A stretch of DNA of 64,000 nucleotides from Bacillus sp. RO2 (GCF_012911845.1 NZ_JAAXCU010000041.1:62001-126000), one strand, 5' to 3'. Shown: positions 24,711-33,621, counted from the stretch's first letter. The notes: generated from the letters alone by a model not told the origin. Made by a program: numbers and translations.

Positions 24711-26764
24711 CACTTCTCCTCTTTAAAATTGGACTTATAGGTCGTTTTCTTGATGAACTTATCACACACTAGCAGCATCGCCGGCAGGAAGAACAGCACC
24801 ATGATAAACGCCAGCAACGCACCTCTTCCAAGCAACAGTCCGATCGAACCGACAATTGGGTTAGAAGACGTAATCCATAAAATAAACCCGACACTGGATA
24901 GAATGGCTGCGGATATCGAAATCGAGAAGGTCTTCTCATCCAATGTTTTTATAATGGCTTTCCTTGCAGACATTTCTTTGCGGTGGTGGGTGTAAGCCTC
25001 TGTAAACAAGATTCCATAATCCACTGTTGCCGCTAGCTGCACAGTACTGATGATGAGGTACCCTACGAACACCAGTGACGTTTCAGTAAAATACGGAATG
25101 GATAAATTGATCCACACAGAGGACTGAATCGCTATTAACAAGACAACCGGTATGGAAATCGACCGGAAACCAATCAATAACACAATGGCAATTGTCACGA
25201 CCGTCAGTACATTGACCAAGATATTATCTTTAGTTACCGTTTTTTTAATATCAAACAGGGTCACACTCTCCCCAAGGCTGAGCGCGGAATCCCCGTAATA
25301 TGCAGATGCGGCTTTATCCACATTTTCCACAATCGCAAACGGAATGTCTCCTTCTGTCGCCTGGTTGGTGTTGATCACAATCCGGCTATAATTTTCCGAG
25401 TAAAATTCATTCCGGATGTCTTCATTTAAGTACTCCGGCGGAATTACCGGGTCCACCATGTTCATGTAAGACACGACACTTGTGACATAGTCCATGGACT
25501 CTAGCTCTTCCACAAGCTCTTCCTCTTTTGCCACCTCGCCTTTTGGTACCAAGAGGACAATAGGTGTTATCTCACCAAAGGATTCGTTGATTTTTTTATA
25601 GTCCGCACCTGCTCTCGTATGGTCTGGAAGTTCACCAAATCCATATGTAAAAGAGGTGTTCGTCTGTGCGAGGAATGCGGGTACAAGTAGACCCAGCACA
25701 ATTAGTAAACTAGGAACCCTTAACTTCACCACAAAGTTCCCAATTCCCTCAAAGCTTGGAATGAAACTCTTGTGCTGCGTCTTATCCATCCATTTATAAA
25801 AGAACAGTGTTAATGCTGGGAGGAACACCATTACACTGATAAAACTCAACACGATCCCTTTTACCAGATTCAACCCAAGGTCAGAACCTATCTCAAAGTC
25901 CATAAAAGTCAGGGCGATAAAACCGAAAAATGTTGTCGCTGCACTTGCCGTTATGGCAGGGAACGATTTTTTCATCGCTAGCTCCATAGCCTCTTCAGGA
26001 TTGTTGGTCTTTTTACGATATTCTGAAAAGCTGTGTAGGAGGAACACCGCATAATCAAGCGATACGGCAAGCTGTAAAATCGGCGCCACCGACTGCGTTA
26101 CAAAGGAAACCTCACCGATAAAGATGTTGGTTCCTAAGTTGATCAAGACAGAAACACCAATCGCCGTCAGGAAGAATACTGGTTCCACCCAAGATGTTGT
26201 GGAAATGACCAGAATGAAAATAATGATCGGCACCAGTAGCATGGCCGCATACATGGATTCGTTTCCGGCCATTTTTTGTGAGGTTGCGGTATTAATCGCT
26301 TCCCCGGCAATAGCGCCATTTCCCCCAATTAATTCATAGATGGCATCTGTAATCGCCACCTCATCCCCACTGCGGACGCTGATAGAAAACAAGGCATTGC
26401 CATCCTTGTAGTAACTTTCCACCATCTCCTGATCCGCTATTTCAAGAGGAGTTTTTAAGTCGACCACGTCGTCGAGCCAGATCACTTCTGCAACTCCATC
26501 AATAGCTTCTAATTTTTCTTTATACGACACGGCCTCCTGTATCGTCACATCCGATATCATGACCCGCGTATCCGGAACAGAGCCTGTAAATTCTTTTTCC
26601 ATGATCTCCATGGCCTTTGTCGATTGGGCATCATCCGGCAGATAATCTACCATATTATAATTAACTGAGACAAAAAACTGCGCCACGGCGGAGATGATGG
26701 TCACCAACCCAAACACAATCAACACTGCCTTTTTATGTTTAATAATACGCGATGCAATATTTAT
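24710..26764 (-). CDS. MMPL/RND-superfamily transporter
   Basis: About 684 residues with two similar halves, each one membrane helix, a ~130-residue outer domain and five helices: the YdfJ/MmpL plan. Motifs include QLAVSLDYAVFLLHSFSEYR and VQLAATVDYGILFTEAYTHHR, with the Asp-Tyr pairs used for proton transfer. The first ordinary start is GTG at 26725, but the N-terminal helix (IIKHKKAVLIVFG) extends upstream in frame to an ATA at 26764, preceded by GAGG. The native ATG may have become ATA. Likely substrates are lipids or hydrophobic compounds. The divergent TetR probably regulates it. Confidence 0.85.
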   Translation of the reverse strand: MNIASRIIKHKKAVLIVFGLVTIISAVAQFFVSVNYNMVDYLPDDAQSTKAMEIMEKEFTGSVPDTRVMISDVTIQEAVSYKEKLEAIDGVAEVIWLDDVVDLKTPLEIADQEMVESYYKDGNALFSISVRSGDEVAITDAIYELIGGNGAIAGEAINTATSQKMAGNESMYAAMLLVPIIIFILVISTTSWVEPVFFLTAIGVSVLINLGTNIFIGEVSFVTQSVAPILQLAVSLDYAVFLLHSFSEYRKKTNNPEEAMELAMKKSFPAITASAATTFFGFIALTFMDFEIGSDLGLNLVKGIVLSFISVMVFLPALTLFFYKWMDKTQHKSFIPSFEGIGNFVVKLRVPSLLIVLGLLVPAFLAQTNTSFTYGFGELPDHTRAGADYKKINESFGEITPIVLLVPKGEVAKEEELVEELESMDYVTSVVSYMNMVDPVIPPEYLNEDIRNEFYSENYSRIVINTNQATEGDIPFAIVENVDKAASAYYGDSALSLGESVTLFDIKKTVTKDNILVNVLTVVTIAIVLLIGFRSISIPVVLLIAIQSSVWINLSIPYFTETSLVFVGYLIISTVQLAATVDYGILFTEAYTHHRKEMSARKAIIKTLDEKTFSISISAAILSSVGFILWITSSNPIVGSIGLLLGRGALLAFIMVLFFLPAMLLVCDKFIKKTTYKSNFKEEK

Positions 26765-26915
26765 GGTTGTTCATCCTCTCTTGTTTCTTAACCCTTTTCA
26801 TTTTATTATTATATTAGACACGGTGTTGGGTATACAACAGACAGTTGGGTTCAGGATGTTAGATAGACAACAAATCATTCTATTGTGTTGTTTTTTATGA
26901 AAGGGTGTAGGGAAG

Positions 26916-27485
26916 ATGAGCGAAAAGATGGATAGAAGAAAGCAGTACACACGCATGGTGCTGAAGGAAAGTTTGTTAGATTTATTAAAGGAAAAATCCA
27001 TTGCTAGCATTACCATAAAAGAAATATGTACAAAAGCCGATATAAACCGTTCCACCTTCTATGCCCACTATTCCAGTCAATATGACCTGCTCGATTCCAT
27101 TGACGATGAATTCACCGAGGACATGGTAAAAACGCTTAACCAATATAATTTCTCAAAAGAAGACGAGGCATACCAAATGACCGAGAAAATCTTTGAATAT
27201 ATCGCCTCTAAGAGTGATATTTGTTGTATTTTGTTGAGCGAAAACACCGAAGTGCAATTCCAGAAAAAAGGTATGATGATCGCAAAGGAATACATCTTGA
27301 AGAACTTTATTCCTAGCAAACAAATCGACGCGGAAACCTTCGAATATCTAAGTATATTCTTTGTCAGCGGGAGTATTTATATGATAAAGAATTGGTTGGA
27401 GAGTGGGATGAACAAGACACCTAGGGAGATGGCCGGGTTGTTGAATGAGTTTTTGAATCGTGGGTTGAGGGGACAGGTGCGGTGA
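26916..27485 (+). CDS. TetR/AcrR family regulator
   Basis: 189 residues. The HTH domain (about 10-60) is LKESLLDLLKEKSIASITIK, then DINRSTFYAHYSSQYDLLDSI. The remainder is a helical TetR_C-type domain (NWLESGMNKTPREMAGLLNEF near the end). Such regulators often control the adjacent efflux system; here the MMPL pair is divergent across a 150-base gap. The coding sequence ends 30 bases before a tandem-repeat stretch. Confidence 0.85.
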   Translation: MSEKMDRRKQYTRMVLKESLLDLLKEKSIASITIKEICTKADINRSTFYAHYSSQYDLLDSIDDEFTEDMVKTLNQYNFSKEDEAYQMTEKIFEYIASKSDICCILLSENTEVQFQKKGMMIAKEYILKNFIPSKQIDAETFEYLSIFFVSGSIYMIKNWLESGMNKTPREMAGLLNEFLNRGLRGQVR

Positions 27486-27514
27486 GGCGGAGTTGGTTTT
27501 TGTTTTGAAAGAAT

Positions 27515-27660
27515 GGAAAGTAAATTAGCGACTTTGGAAAATAAAACAGGTGTAACGGAAAATAAATCGGTGATTTTGGAAAATAAATTAAGTCTAACGG
27601 CAAATAAAATCACGTGAACGGAAAATAAATACCCGCTTTTGGAAAATAAGTCACCCGAAC
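27515..27660. repeat. Seven tandem degenerate 21-bp repeats
   Basis: Each unit begins GGAAAATAAA (variants GGAAAGTAAA, GGCAAATAAA) and ends in either TTT or AAC. Six units are exactly 21 bp and the last is 20. The array fills part of the roughly 320-base gap between the TetR gene and the VOC remnant; no gene is visible in the rest of that gap. Confidence 0.85.
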
Positions 27661-27771
27661 GGACCTTATCCCCTTCGATTCTGACAAGCTCGTCATCCAT
27701 TGGTGCCTTAATCTCCCACTTAAACTAGCAAACTGGCTGATTCTCAAGACTTTCTAGCTGATAAAGAAAAA

Positions 27772-27797
27772 ACAAGACCCACAACATCAGGTCTTGT
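27772..27797 (-). terminator. Terminator after the VOC remnant
   Basis: Perfect 8-bp arms ACAAGACC / GGTCTTGT, followed on the minus strand by TTTTTTCTTTAT. Confidence 0.85.
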
Positions 27798-27809
27798 CTC
27801 TAACTCTAT

Positions 27810-28204
27810 CTATTTCGCATTCTGATCTGGCTGGTGGATACCAAACACGTTACCTTCTGTGTCCATGTAGTAGCCTTGCCACGCCATTCCAGGCAACGCA
27901 TGCTTTGGCACAGCCACTTTACCGCCGTTCTCAAGTATCAATTTTTCCGTAACATCGTACTCCTCCACACCCATTGTGCAGGCAAAACCATTTAGAGGTT
28001 GATTGGCCTCAGGCGCAGAACCTTTTCGTTTCATTAACGCACCATTGATCCTGGCTCCCCTTCTTGTCCTGTAACCGCTCCGAAATACGGCGTTCCAGCA
28101 TATTCGCTCCAATCTTGAAACGTCCAACCGAACACCTCTCCATAAAACCCCTTCGCACGCTCCATGTCATCCACATGAATTTCGAAATGAATTAATCTTC
28201 CCAT
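27810..28204 (-). pseudogene. VOC-family protein gene with a frameshift
   Basis: The ATG at 28204 follows AGGAGGGG and opens a good VOC N-terminus (GRLIHFEIHVDDMERAKGFY, GEVFGWTFQDW). This frame stops about 54 codons later. The rest (INGALMKRKGSAPE, YDVTEKLILENGGKVAVPK, YMDTEGNVFGIHQ) continues in another frame. Adding one base near 28050 restores a ~130-residue YkuD-neighbour/PhnB-like VOC protein, so this is a single one-base deletion or a sequencing error. It looks recent, since both parts remain well conserved. Confidence 0.75.
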
Positions 28205-28293
28205 AGTACCCCTCCTACTAGATTAATATTTCTAATATATACCAACTTACTTCTCTATCATAATTCATCGATAGACAAGGATTCAATAACTAG

Positions 28294-29046
28294 TTAGGAA
28301 GATACGGCAATTTTCTTCATAGCCTCCTCCAAAAATTCCAACACTTCTTGCCTCACTGGATAAAACCCCAACTCAGAAGATGCCCTTTCTGATTTCCTTA
28401 CATCCCAAAACTTTTCCGCCAGCTCCGCATCGCCTTTAAACGTCTCCTCAGACAAAATCATGACATCTTCCGCAATCAGTTGTCCGGCTTCCGAACCCGG
28501 CTTTTTCCCCTCGGCAAGACAAAGCTCAATCCGCTTTATAATATTGATCCATTTCCCCACTTCCACAGGGTTGTCCTCTAACTTAGGCAAGTTTTGCTGC
28601 AAAACTACTTGCTCCTCCTCGCTGAACACCAATTCCATTTCAGCCCCTCGTTGCTGCCGCTTTCCTTCCAAGTCCTCTCCAAGCAAAGGAATAAGATGTT
28701 CCCATTGAATGTCCTTTTCTAGCTTCATCATATTTAGCAGGGAATGTGTGTGATTGAGCGACAGATTTAACCGTTCTAGGTCTCCCACCAACTTTTCCTT
28801 GTGTAAAAGAAGAATCCGCTCCATTGTGATATGATTTAACACTTTTTCAATGTCCTTCAGAGGCATGGCCGTTTCCTTCAATAACATCACTTTTTGAAGC
28901 TGGAGGATATCGTCTGCCGTATACAGCCGCCTTCCACTGTCATCCTTTTTTGTCGGTTCCACCAACTCAATGTCGTCATAATATCGTACTGTCCGCAAAG
29001 ACACCCCTAATTTCTTTGCAACCTCTCCCGATGAAAAATAATTCAT
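28294..29046 (-). CDS. MerR-family transcriptional regulator
   Basis: 250 residues. The MerR DNA-binding domain occupies 1-70 (SSGEVAKKLGVSLRTVRYYD, then the wing SGRRLYTADDILQL). A long dimer helix covers 75-120, and a C-terminal helical domain (120-250) without Cys suggests an organic ligand rather than a metal. GGAGGG lies 5 bases before the ATG. The divergent CPBP protease gene has a MerR-type promoter with a 19-base spacer, which this protein probably controls. Confidence 0.9.
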   Translation of the reverse strand: MNYFSSGEVAKKLGVSLRTVRYYDDIELVEPTKKDDSGRRLYTADDILQLQKVMLLKETAMPLKDIEKVLNHITMERILLLHKEKLVGDLERLNLSLNHTHSLLNMMKLEKDIQWEHLIPLLGEDLEGKRQQRGAEMELVFSEEEQVVLQQNLPKLEDNPVEVGKWINIIKRIELCLAEGKKPGSEAGQLIAEDVMILSEETFKGDAELAEKFWDVRKSERASSELGFYPVRQEVLEFLEEAMKKIAVSS

Positions 29047-29065
29047 ACATTCCCTCCTAAACTAC

Positions 29066-29096
29066 TTGCAGGTTACGTAACGTCACCATTTATCCT
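29066..29096 (+). promoter_or_regulatory. MerR-type promoter with 19-base spacer and central palindrome
   Basis: -35 TTGCAG (29066-29071) and -10 TATCCT (29091-29096) are 19 bases apart, the long spacer that MerR proteins untwist. The spacer holds a near-perfect palindrome, GGTnACGTnACGTnACC (29071-29087). It lies between the divergent merR and CPBP genes. Confidence 0.65.
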
Positions 29097-29131
29097 ACAT
29101 CTATCATACAAAATTACTGGAGGAAATCACA

Positions 29132-29815
29132 TTGAAAATTAACACAAAATGGAATGTTAAAGAATTGATCCTACTACTATTTATGGCTCTCGTTTTAGTG
29201 CCATTATTCATTGAGGTGTGGCTGCACCGTTTTTTATTGCAAGCATTTGATAACGCACTTTACGCCGGCACCATGACTGGCCTCATCATGTCCATCATTT
29301 TCACACTAAGCGTATATTTATTTGCCTTAAGACCACACCAACTAGGATGGAAGGAAGTCGGCCTTCGTTCTTTCCCAAGAAGCTATTGGAAATGGATACC
29401 GGTATGGACGGTAATATTGATTGCTTTTAGTATTCTATTGGTCGTCATCATGGATATATTGGGAGTCGGAGTCGACAATAGCAAGACAGAATCACTGCAG
29501 GAACAAGTCACATGGTTCACTTTCACCATCGCCTTTCTTTCCGCCGCTGTTATTTCACCAATATATGAGGAAATCTTTTACCGAGGATTTTTATATAAGT
29601 GGATTCGGGGGAGGTGGGGTGTGGGGGCAGGTCTTTTGGTCAGCTCGCTCATTTTCACCATCGTGCATATCCCGACCTACAACACGTTGCCAGTCAACTT
29701 CCTCTCAGGGATAATTTTTGCATGGACATATGAGAGGGCAGGGTCGATAGTTCCGGGGATCATTATACATGGGGTGTTTAACGGGATTGCGGTGTTGTTG
29801 ATGGTGGTGGGCTGA
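29132..29815 (+). CDS. CPBP-family intramembrane metalloprotease
   Basis: 227 residues from a TTG start with GGAGG 8 bases upstream. Six or seven membrane segments. The Abi/CPBP motifs are complete: EEIFYRGFLYKWIRGRWG (EExxxR), then HIPTYN (FxxxH type) and the second His in IIIHGVFNG. Such proteins act as prenyl-type proteases or in bacteriocin self-protection. The MerR-type promoter suggests induction by a small molecule. Confidence 0.9.
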   Translation: MKINTKWNVKELILLLFMALVLVPLFIEVWLHRFLLQAFDNALYAGTMTGLIMSIIFTLSVYLFALRPHQLGWKEVGLRSFPRSYWKWIPVWTVILIAFSILLVVIMDILGVGVDNSKTESLQEQVTWFTFTIAFLSAAVISPIYEEIFYRGFLYKWIRGRWGVGAGLLVSSLIFTIVHIPTYNTLPVNFLSGIIFAWTYERAGSIVPGIIIHGVFNGIAVLLMVVG

Positions 29816-29970
29816 GGGGACAGGCACGCCGACCCAGTTTTGGAGAATTTCAATCAAGGCGAATGGATACCTTTGTCATATATTGTCGAATGGCATTTAT
29901 ATTGCCCAAAGTCGCTGATAAATTGAAAAGTTTGCTAATAAATCCAAGACTTGGACTATAAATCACCACG
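29816..29970. repeat. Palindrome half-copy and degenerate 21-bp repeat
   Basis: The first ~25 bases are one arm of the dispersed GGGGACAGGCAC palindrome. Then comes a short run with about 21-base period (TAATAAATCCAAGACTTGGAC type). The sequence TTGTCGAATGGCATTTATAT also occurs, with small changes, at about 35983. Intergenic. Confidence 0.55.
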
Positions 29971-29987
29971 CCACCCCATTCAAAACC

Positions 29988-30014
29988 AAAGGAGCCACGC
30001 ATTTCGGCTCCTTT
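29988..30014 (-). terminator. Terminator of the MFS gene
   Basis: AAAGGAGCC / GGCTCCTTT with a 9-base loop, directly at the MFS stop codon. The T-rich side on the minus strand is weak (TTTGGTTTTG). Confidence 0.7.
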
Positions 30015-31237
30015 TACACTTTAATGACCTCCCGCTCAGCAGCTCCAACACTTTTCCGTGAAAAAACAACCACAAAACTCGAAGCAATCACCAGAATACC
30101 CGCCAAAATAGTAAAACACATCATGATCTGCCCCATAGAAACAAGCCCCGTGAACAACCCCAACAACACAATTCGCAATAAAAGCCCGACAGTTCTTAAC
30201 ATCCCATCGACCCTACCAATAATCTCATTCGGAATCCGATCCATCATGAAGGTATTCCGCGCCACCCTTGCACCTGCGTTACCAAGCGCGATCAACAACA
30301 TCATGAACAGATAGCCGCCAACTGGTAAATAAACCATAACCGAAATCGCTAACGTAAAGAGTACCATCGTCCCTGCAACTAGCTTCTCGTCCTCAAATTT
30401 CCTCGCAGCAATCGGAACAAAAATCCCCGCTAGCACCGCCCCCAGTCCATACACCATCCCCTGGATGCCATAAATATCCCCCTCCACTTTCAACACATCG
30501 GCCAAGTAAACAGGAAATAGATAGTTTGTGAGCATGACCCCAATGAACGGCAAGGTCGAGGCCAGCAAAAACAGGAACATCGCTGGCTCTCTTTTCATAA
30601 AATCAATGGCCGCAAATGCGCTCACTTTCGCACCATCTGAAACTGCTCCCCTTGGACGATTCTTCCGATAAGGAATCTTTACAAAAAAGTAGATTGCAAG
30701 TGCGTACGTACATACATCCAAAAGCAAAATGTAATGAAGATCCCACTTTAAAAGAAGCACACTCGCAATCGCTCCAGCCAGCATGCTGGATAACTGCCCC
30801 TGCACCTCCATTGTGCCGTTCAATACCTTAAACTGATTTTTATGAAACAACTCCTGGTTTAAAGCAAACATCGTTGGATAAAAAATCGTGTAATACAGAC
30901 TGCCAATCATGTAGATGACAATGTAATGCCAAAGTTCATAGTCCAATTCAACAAAACCAACTCCCGAAAATAAAGCCAAAGCAACGAGACTGACCATCTT
31001 ACTGCTTACAAGTAATCTCTTCCTAGAAATCTTGTCAATCAAATATCCTAAGTACGGAGTAAGCATAAAGTTGATGATTGTCATACAAATTGCCACGTAA
31101 CCAAACACTTCATTCCCGTTCTCACTCGTCACCAACAGCCACGGAATTGCGATCATGGTAATTCCGCTCCCAATCGCTGACGCCACATTTGCCAAAATAA
31201 TATACTGAAACCTGCTGTCCTTATATAAACTGTTCAT
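30014..31237 (-). CDS. MFS transporter
   Basis: 407 residues with 12 membrane segments. The N-terminal half holds the MFS loop 2-3 motif LGYLIDKISRKRLLVSSK. The overall pattern (SRFQYIILANVASAIGSG start; LNGTMEVQGQLSSMLAGAIA; ARVARNTFMMDRIPNEIIGRVDG) fits the MFS_3/macrolide-efflux (MefA-like) group. It is likely a drug or metabolite exporter. Single gene, with a hairpin terminator after it. Confidence 0.85.
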   Translation of the reverse strand: MNSLYKDSRFQYIILANVASAIGSGITMIAIPWLLVTSENGNEVFGYVAICMTIINFMLTPYLGYLIDKISRKRLLVSSKMVSLVALALFSGVGFVELDYELWHYIVIYMIGSLYYTIFYPTMFALNQELFHKNQFKVLNGTMEVQGQLSSMLAGAIASVLLLKWDLHYILLLDVCTYALAIYFFVKIPYRKNRPRGAVSDGAKVSAFAAIDFMKREPAMFLFLLASTLPFIGVMLTNYLFPVYLADVLKVEGDIYGIQGMVYGLGAVLAGIFVPIAARKFEDEKLVAGTMVLFTLAISVMVYLPVGGYLFMMLLIALGNAGARVARNTFMMDRIPNEIIGRVDGMLRTVGLLLRIVLLGLFTGLVSMGQIMMCFTILAGILVIASSFVVVFSRKSVGAAEREVIKV

Positions 31238-31429
31238 AGCTGTTCTCCCTCTTCACTTTTGATACTTTTATCATAATGGAAGAAGAGTTTGGTAACATTC
31301 AGCAAAGGAAGGAAGTTTGAATACAGCTTTGTGATGGGGGAGGTGCGACTTTAGATGTAGATTAGATTCTATAAACCAAACAAAAAACGACCCCATCCAA
31401 AAATCTACGGAGTCGCTCTTAGTGAAAGA

Positions 31430-31468
31430 GACAGGCACGCCACCCCCAACCGGGTCGGCGTGCCTGTC
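31430..31468. repeat. GGGGACAGGCAC-type palindrome, full copy
   Basis: Perfect 12-bp arms GACAGGCACGCC / GGCGTGCCTGTC enclose a loop with ACCCCCAACCGGGTC. One of about ten copies between 27.4 and 44.9 kb. It sits just after the T7SS-linked gene at 31480 (minus strand) and may act as its terminator. Confidence 0.75.
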
Positions 31469-31479
31469 CGTATAACCAA

Positions 31480-32184
31480 TTATTCAAACAAATCCCCAAA
31501 CGAAAACGGTGCAATAATCAAATTATCCTCATTGTTTTCAATAAACCATGTTTGCTCACCATTACTAATATACAAAAGGGCACCAATGGCAACCTGCTCC
31601 CCAAGACGATAATCATACAACGAATTCAACTTGCCTTTTTTCGCCACAAGCACGTCTAGAAATTGCGGATCAAACAAACTGGACTCTTCCGCTGTAAGCT
31701 CCCTACCCGCCAACAATTTGTCTACAACCTTTTCAAATTGTGGTTCCTTCACAGTAAATGCTTCGCCATCCATCCGATTCATACTCAGGTCCATCAACCT
31801 GCTCAGTTTCTGCTCATCCGACTCACCAAACAACTTAAAAATACGGTTATCATACAACGATTGTTGAACCGTAAAATCTTCACCACAGAATAATGACACC
31901 GTACTGGCACCTTCGTCTGTTGCTACCTGACAACGAACCACACGCTTCACATTGGTCAGTCCCATTACAAACTCCCGAAACTGCTCATCCACTTTCTCCT
32001 GATTACCATCTACGAAAAATAACCCTTTAGAAATTAGGCCACTTGTCGCACTATCCAGCCGACACTCCAATAGTTGATCTGAAATATCACCGAACACCTC
32101 ATCCTTGATCGAAGCGGCCACTTCCGCCCCATCAAGCAATAAAAGCGATAATATGTATTCTTCCGCAGTAAGAGTATACGTCAT
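31480..32184 (-). CDS. T7SS-locus accessory protein of unknown function
   Basis: 234 residues, soluble and acidic, without signal peptide. It starts TLTAEEYILSLLLLDGAEVA and has beta/alpha character. By position (last gene after the LXG toxin and five small membrane proteins) it could be an EspG-like or DUF5081-like chaperone/adaptor seen in Firmicutes T7SS loci, but I cannot confirm this from sequence alone. AAAGGGG precedes the ATG. An immunity or adaptor role is inferred from context only. Confidence 0.55.
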   Translation of the reverse strand: MTYTLTAEEYILSLLLLDGAEVAASIKDEVFGDISDQLLECRLDSATSGLISKGLFFVDGNQEKVDEQFREFVMGLTNVKRVVRCQVATDEGASTVSLFCGEDFTVQQSLYDNRIFKLFGESDEQKLSRLMDLSMNRMDGEAFTVKEPQFEKVVDKLLAGRELTAEESSLFDPQFLDVLVAKKGKLNSLYDYRLGEQVAIGALLYISNGEQTWFIENNEDNLIIAPFSFGDLFE

Positions 32185-32220
32185 ATGAGTAACCCCTTTC
32201 TTTTTATCAAACCTGCCTAT

Positions 32221-32514
32221 CTATGATACTAAAATTAACAAAACGAAAAATAGAATAAATAATAATAATGCATACAAAAGTATCAACAGTCGGGCTACAA
32301 ACCAATTAAAGCGATCATAAATATGCTCCGCTAAAATACTAGTAAATCCCATAAGAGGTAAAAACAACAAAGATCCTAAGCAATCCGAGTACTTACAAAT
32401 CCCATTATATAGCCGTTCACCAGCTGTTCTACTGAGGAAACATAAGAGAGCATAGAAGAAATTAGTAAATAAAATTATCCCAATTGCAAAGTATATAGTT
32501 TCCATGAATCCCAT
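32221..32514 (-). CDS. Small membrane protein, LXG-linked paralog 5
   Basis: About 97 residues. The most divergent of the five tandem paralogs, it keeps LSRTAGERLYNG and RFNWFVARLLILLYALLLFI. Two membrane segments flank a ~40-residue loop. The upstream AAAGGATGTTA-N8-ATG arrangement matches the siblings, so I place the start at 32514 rather than the longer frame start at 32538. Probable immunity protein against the LXG toxin; function inferred. Confidence 0.65.
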   Translation of the reverse strand: MGFMETIYFAIGIILFTNFFYALLCFLSRTAGERLYNGICKYSDCLGSLLFLPLMGFTSILAEHIYDRFNWFVARLLILLYALLLFILFFVLLILVS

Positions 32515-32566
32515 TAGATTTGTAACATCCTTTAACACTACCTCTATACAAGTTTTATAAACTAAC

Positions 32567-32848
32567 TTACACCTTACCTGCTAGATATCCAAACATGGTA
32601 AAGCAGAGTATCACAATAATAAATATGAATATGGCATATAAGAGGATTAGCACCCTCGCTACAAACCAATTAAACCGCGCATAAATACTAGGTGCTGCCC
32701 ACTGAGTCAAACCGAAAATCGGGGAAGCCATAGTCTTCAGGAAATCAAAATCCAAAGTAAGCCAGCGATAAAATCCTCTGACTGCTGACCGGCTTAGTAA
32801 ATACAACAGGGCAAAAAAGCCATTTATCAATAAGAAAAACCCTAGCAT
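32567..32848 (-). CDS. Small membrane protein, LXG-linked paralog 4 (frameshift upstream)
   Basis: 93 residues from an internal ATG, with LSRSAVRGFYRW, GLTQWAAPSIYARFNWFVARV and ILYAIFIFIIVILCF. Compared with the siblings it lacks the first nine residues. These are encoded just upstream from an ATG at 32874 (MKYIAFFF), which has the family's usual GGATG signal, but the frame is broken at a run of nine T on the coding strand (32851-32859). Ten T would restore perfect alignment with paralog 3. This is either a phase-variable tract, a mutation or a read error. Confidence 0.7.
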   Translation of the reverse strand: MLGFFLLINGFFALLYLLSRSAVRGFYRWLTLDFDFLKTMASPIFGLTQWAAPSIYARFNWFVARVLILLYAIFIFIIVILCFTMFGYLAGKV

Positions 32849-32965
32849 ACAAAAAAAAACGCGATATATTTCATTAATTTTGCATCCTTTTATACTAATG
32901 CTACTTATGTTGTTGAAACTAACTTACTTAAATCAATGCCTCATTTCCACATTCATTTACTGATT

Positions 32966-33262
32966 TTATAAAGTATACCCAAACCCGATAAAGCAGAGTA
33001 TTACAATAATAAATATAAATACGGCGTAAAAAACTAGCAGCACCCTCGCTACAAACCAATTAAACCGTTCATAAATACTAATTGCCGCCCATTGTGTCAA
33101 CCCCATTATTGGGAAATATAAGACACTCAGAAGGCCACCATAAGTAACCCATTTATAAAAGCCATTCCCAGCGGATTTGCTAAGTATATATAAGAGGGCA
33201 AAAAGGAAATTTAATAATAATAATGCCCCAAGCATAAAGAAAACAGTTCCAATCAATTCCAT
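32966..33262 (-). CDS. Small membrane protein, LXG-linked paralog 3
   Basis: 98 residues. N-terminal membrane segment IGTVFFMLGALLLLNFLFAL, then the family core LSKSAGNGFYKWVTYG, GLTQWAAISIYERFNWFVAR and a second hydrophobic segment to the end. Upstream AAAGGATGCTAGATACGTA-ATG is almost the same as before paralog 1, showing that the whole unit was duplicated. Suggested role: immunity to a pore-forming LXG toxin, from position and membrane location. Confidence 0.7.
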   Translation of the reverse strand: MELIGTVFFMLGALLLLNFLFALLYILSKSAGNGFYKWVTYGGLLSVLYFPIMGLTQWAAISIYERFNWFVARVLLVFYAVFIFIIVILCFIGFGYTL

Positions 33263-33312
33263 TACGTATCTAGCATCCTTTACAAACTCTCAAAATTATT
33301 ACTACTTCTTAA

Positions 33313-33621
33313 TTACCACCAGTCTTCCACAGCTCCAAACATATAAAAGCAAACTATCGCCATTATAAATATCAAAACAGAATACAAAATTATCAACACT
33401 CTAGCTACAAACCAATTAAATCGCTCATACAAACTACTTGCCGCCCATTGAGTTAAACCGATTAGCGGAAAAGACATAGTTATTAGAAAATCCAGATCAT
33501 GGGTAATCCATCGATAAAACCCGTTTCCTACAGATCTGCTAAGTATATATAAGAGGGCGAATAGAAAATTAAATAATAAAAATGCAGCGAGCGCAAATAG
33601 AATTGTTCCGAATACCTCCAT
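33313..33621 (-). CDS. Small membrane protein, LXG-linked paralog 2
   Basis: 102 residues with the family core LSRSVGNGFYRWITHDLDFL, GLTQWAASSLYERFNWFVAR and two membrane segments. Closest to paralogs 1 and 3. TTAGG stands 5 bases before the ATG. Cotranscribed with the LXG toxin gene. Immunity role inferred. Confidence 0.7.
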   Translation of the reverse strand: MEVFGTILFALAAFLLFNFLFALLYILSRSVGNGFYRWITHDLDFLITMSFPLIGLTQWAASSLYERFNWFVARVLIILYSVLIFIMAIVCFYMFGAVEDWW

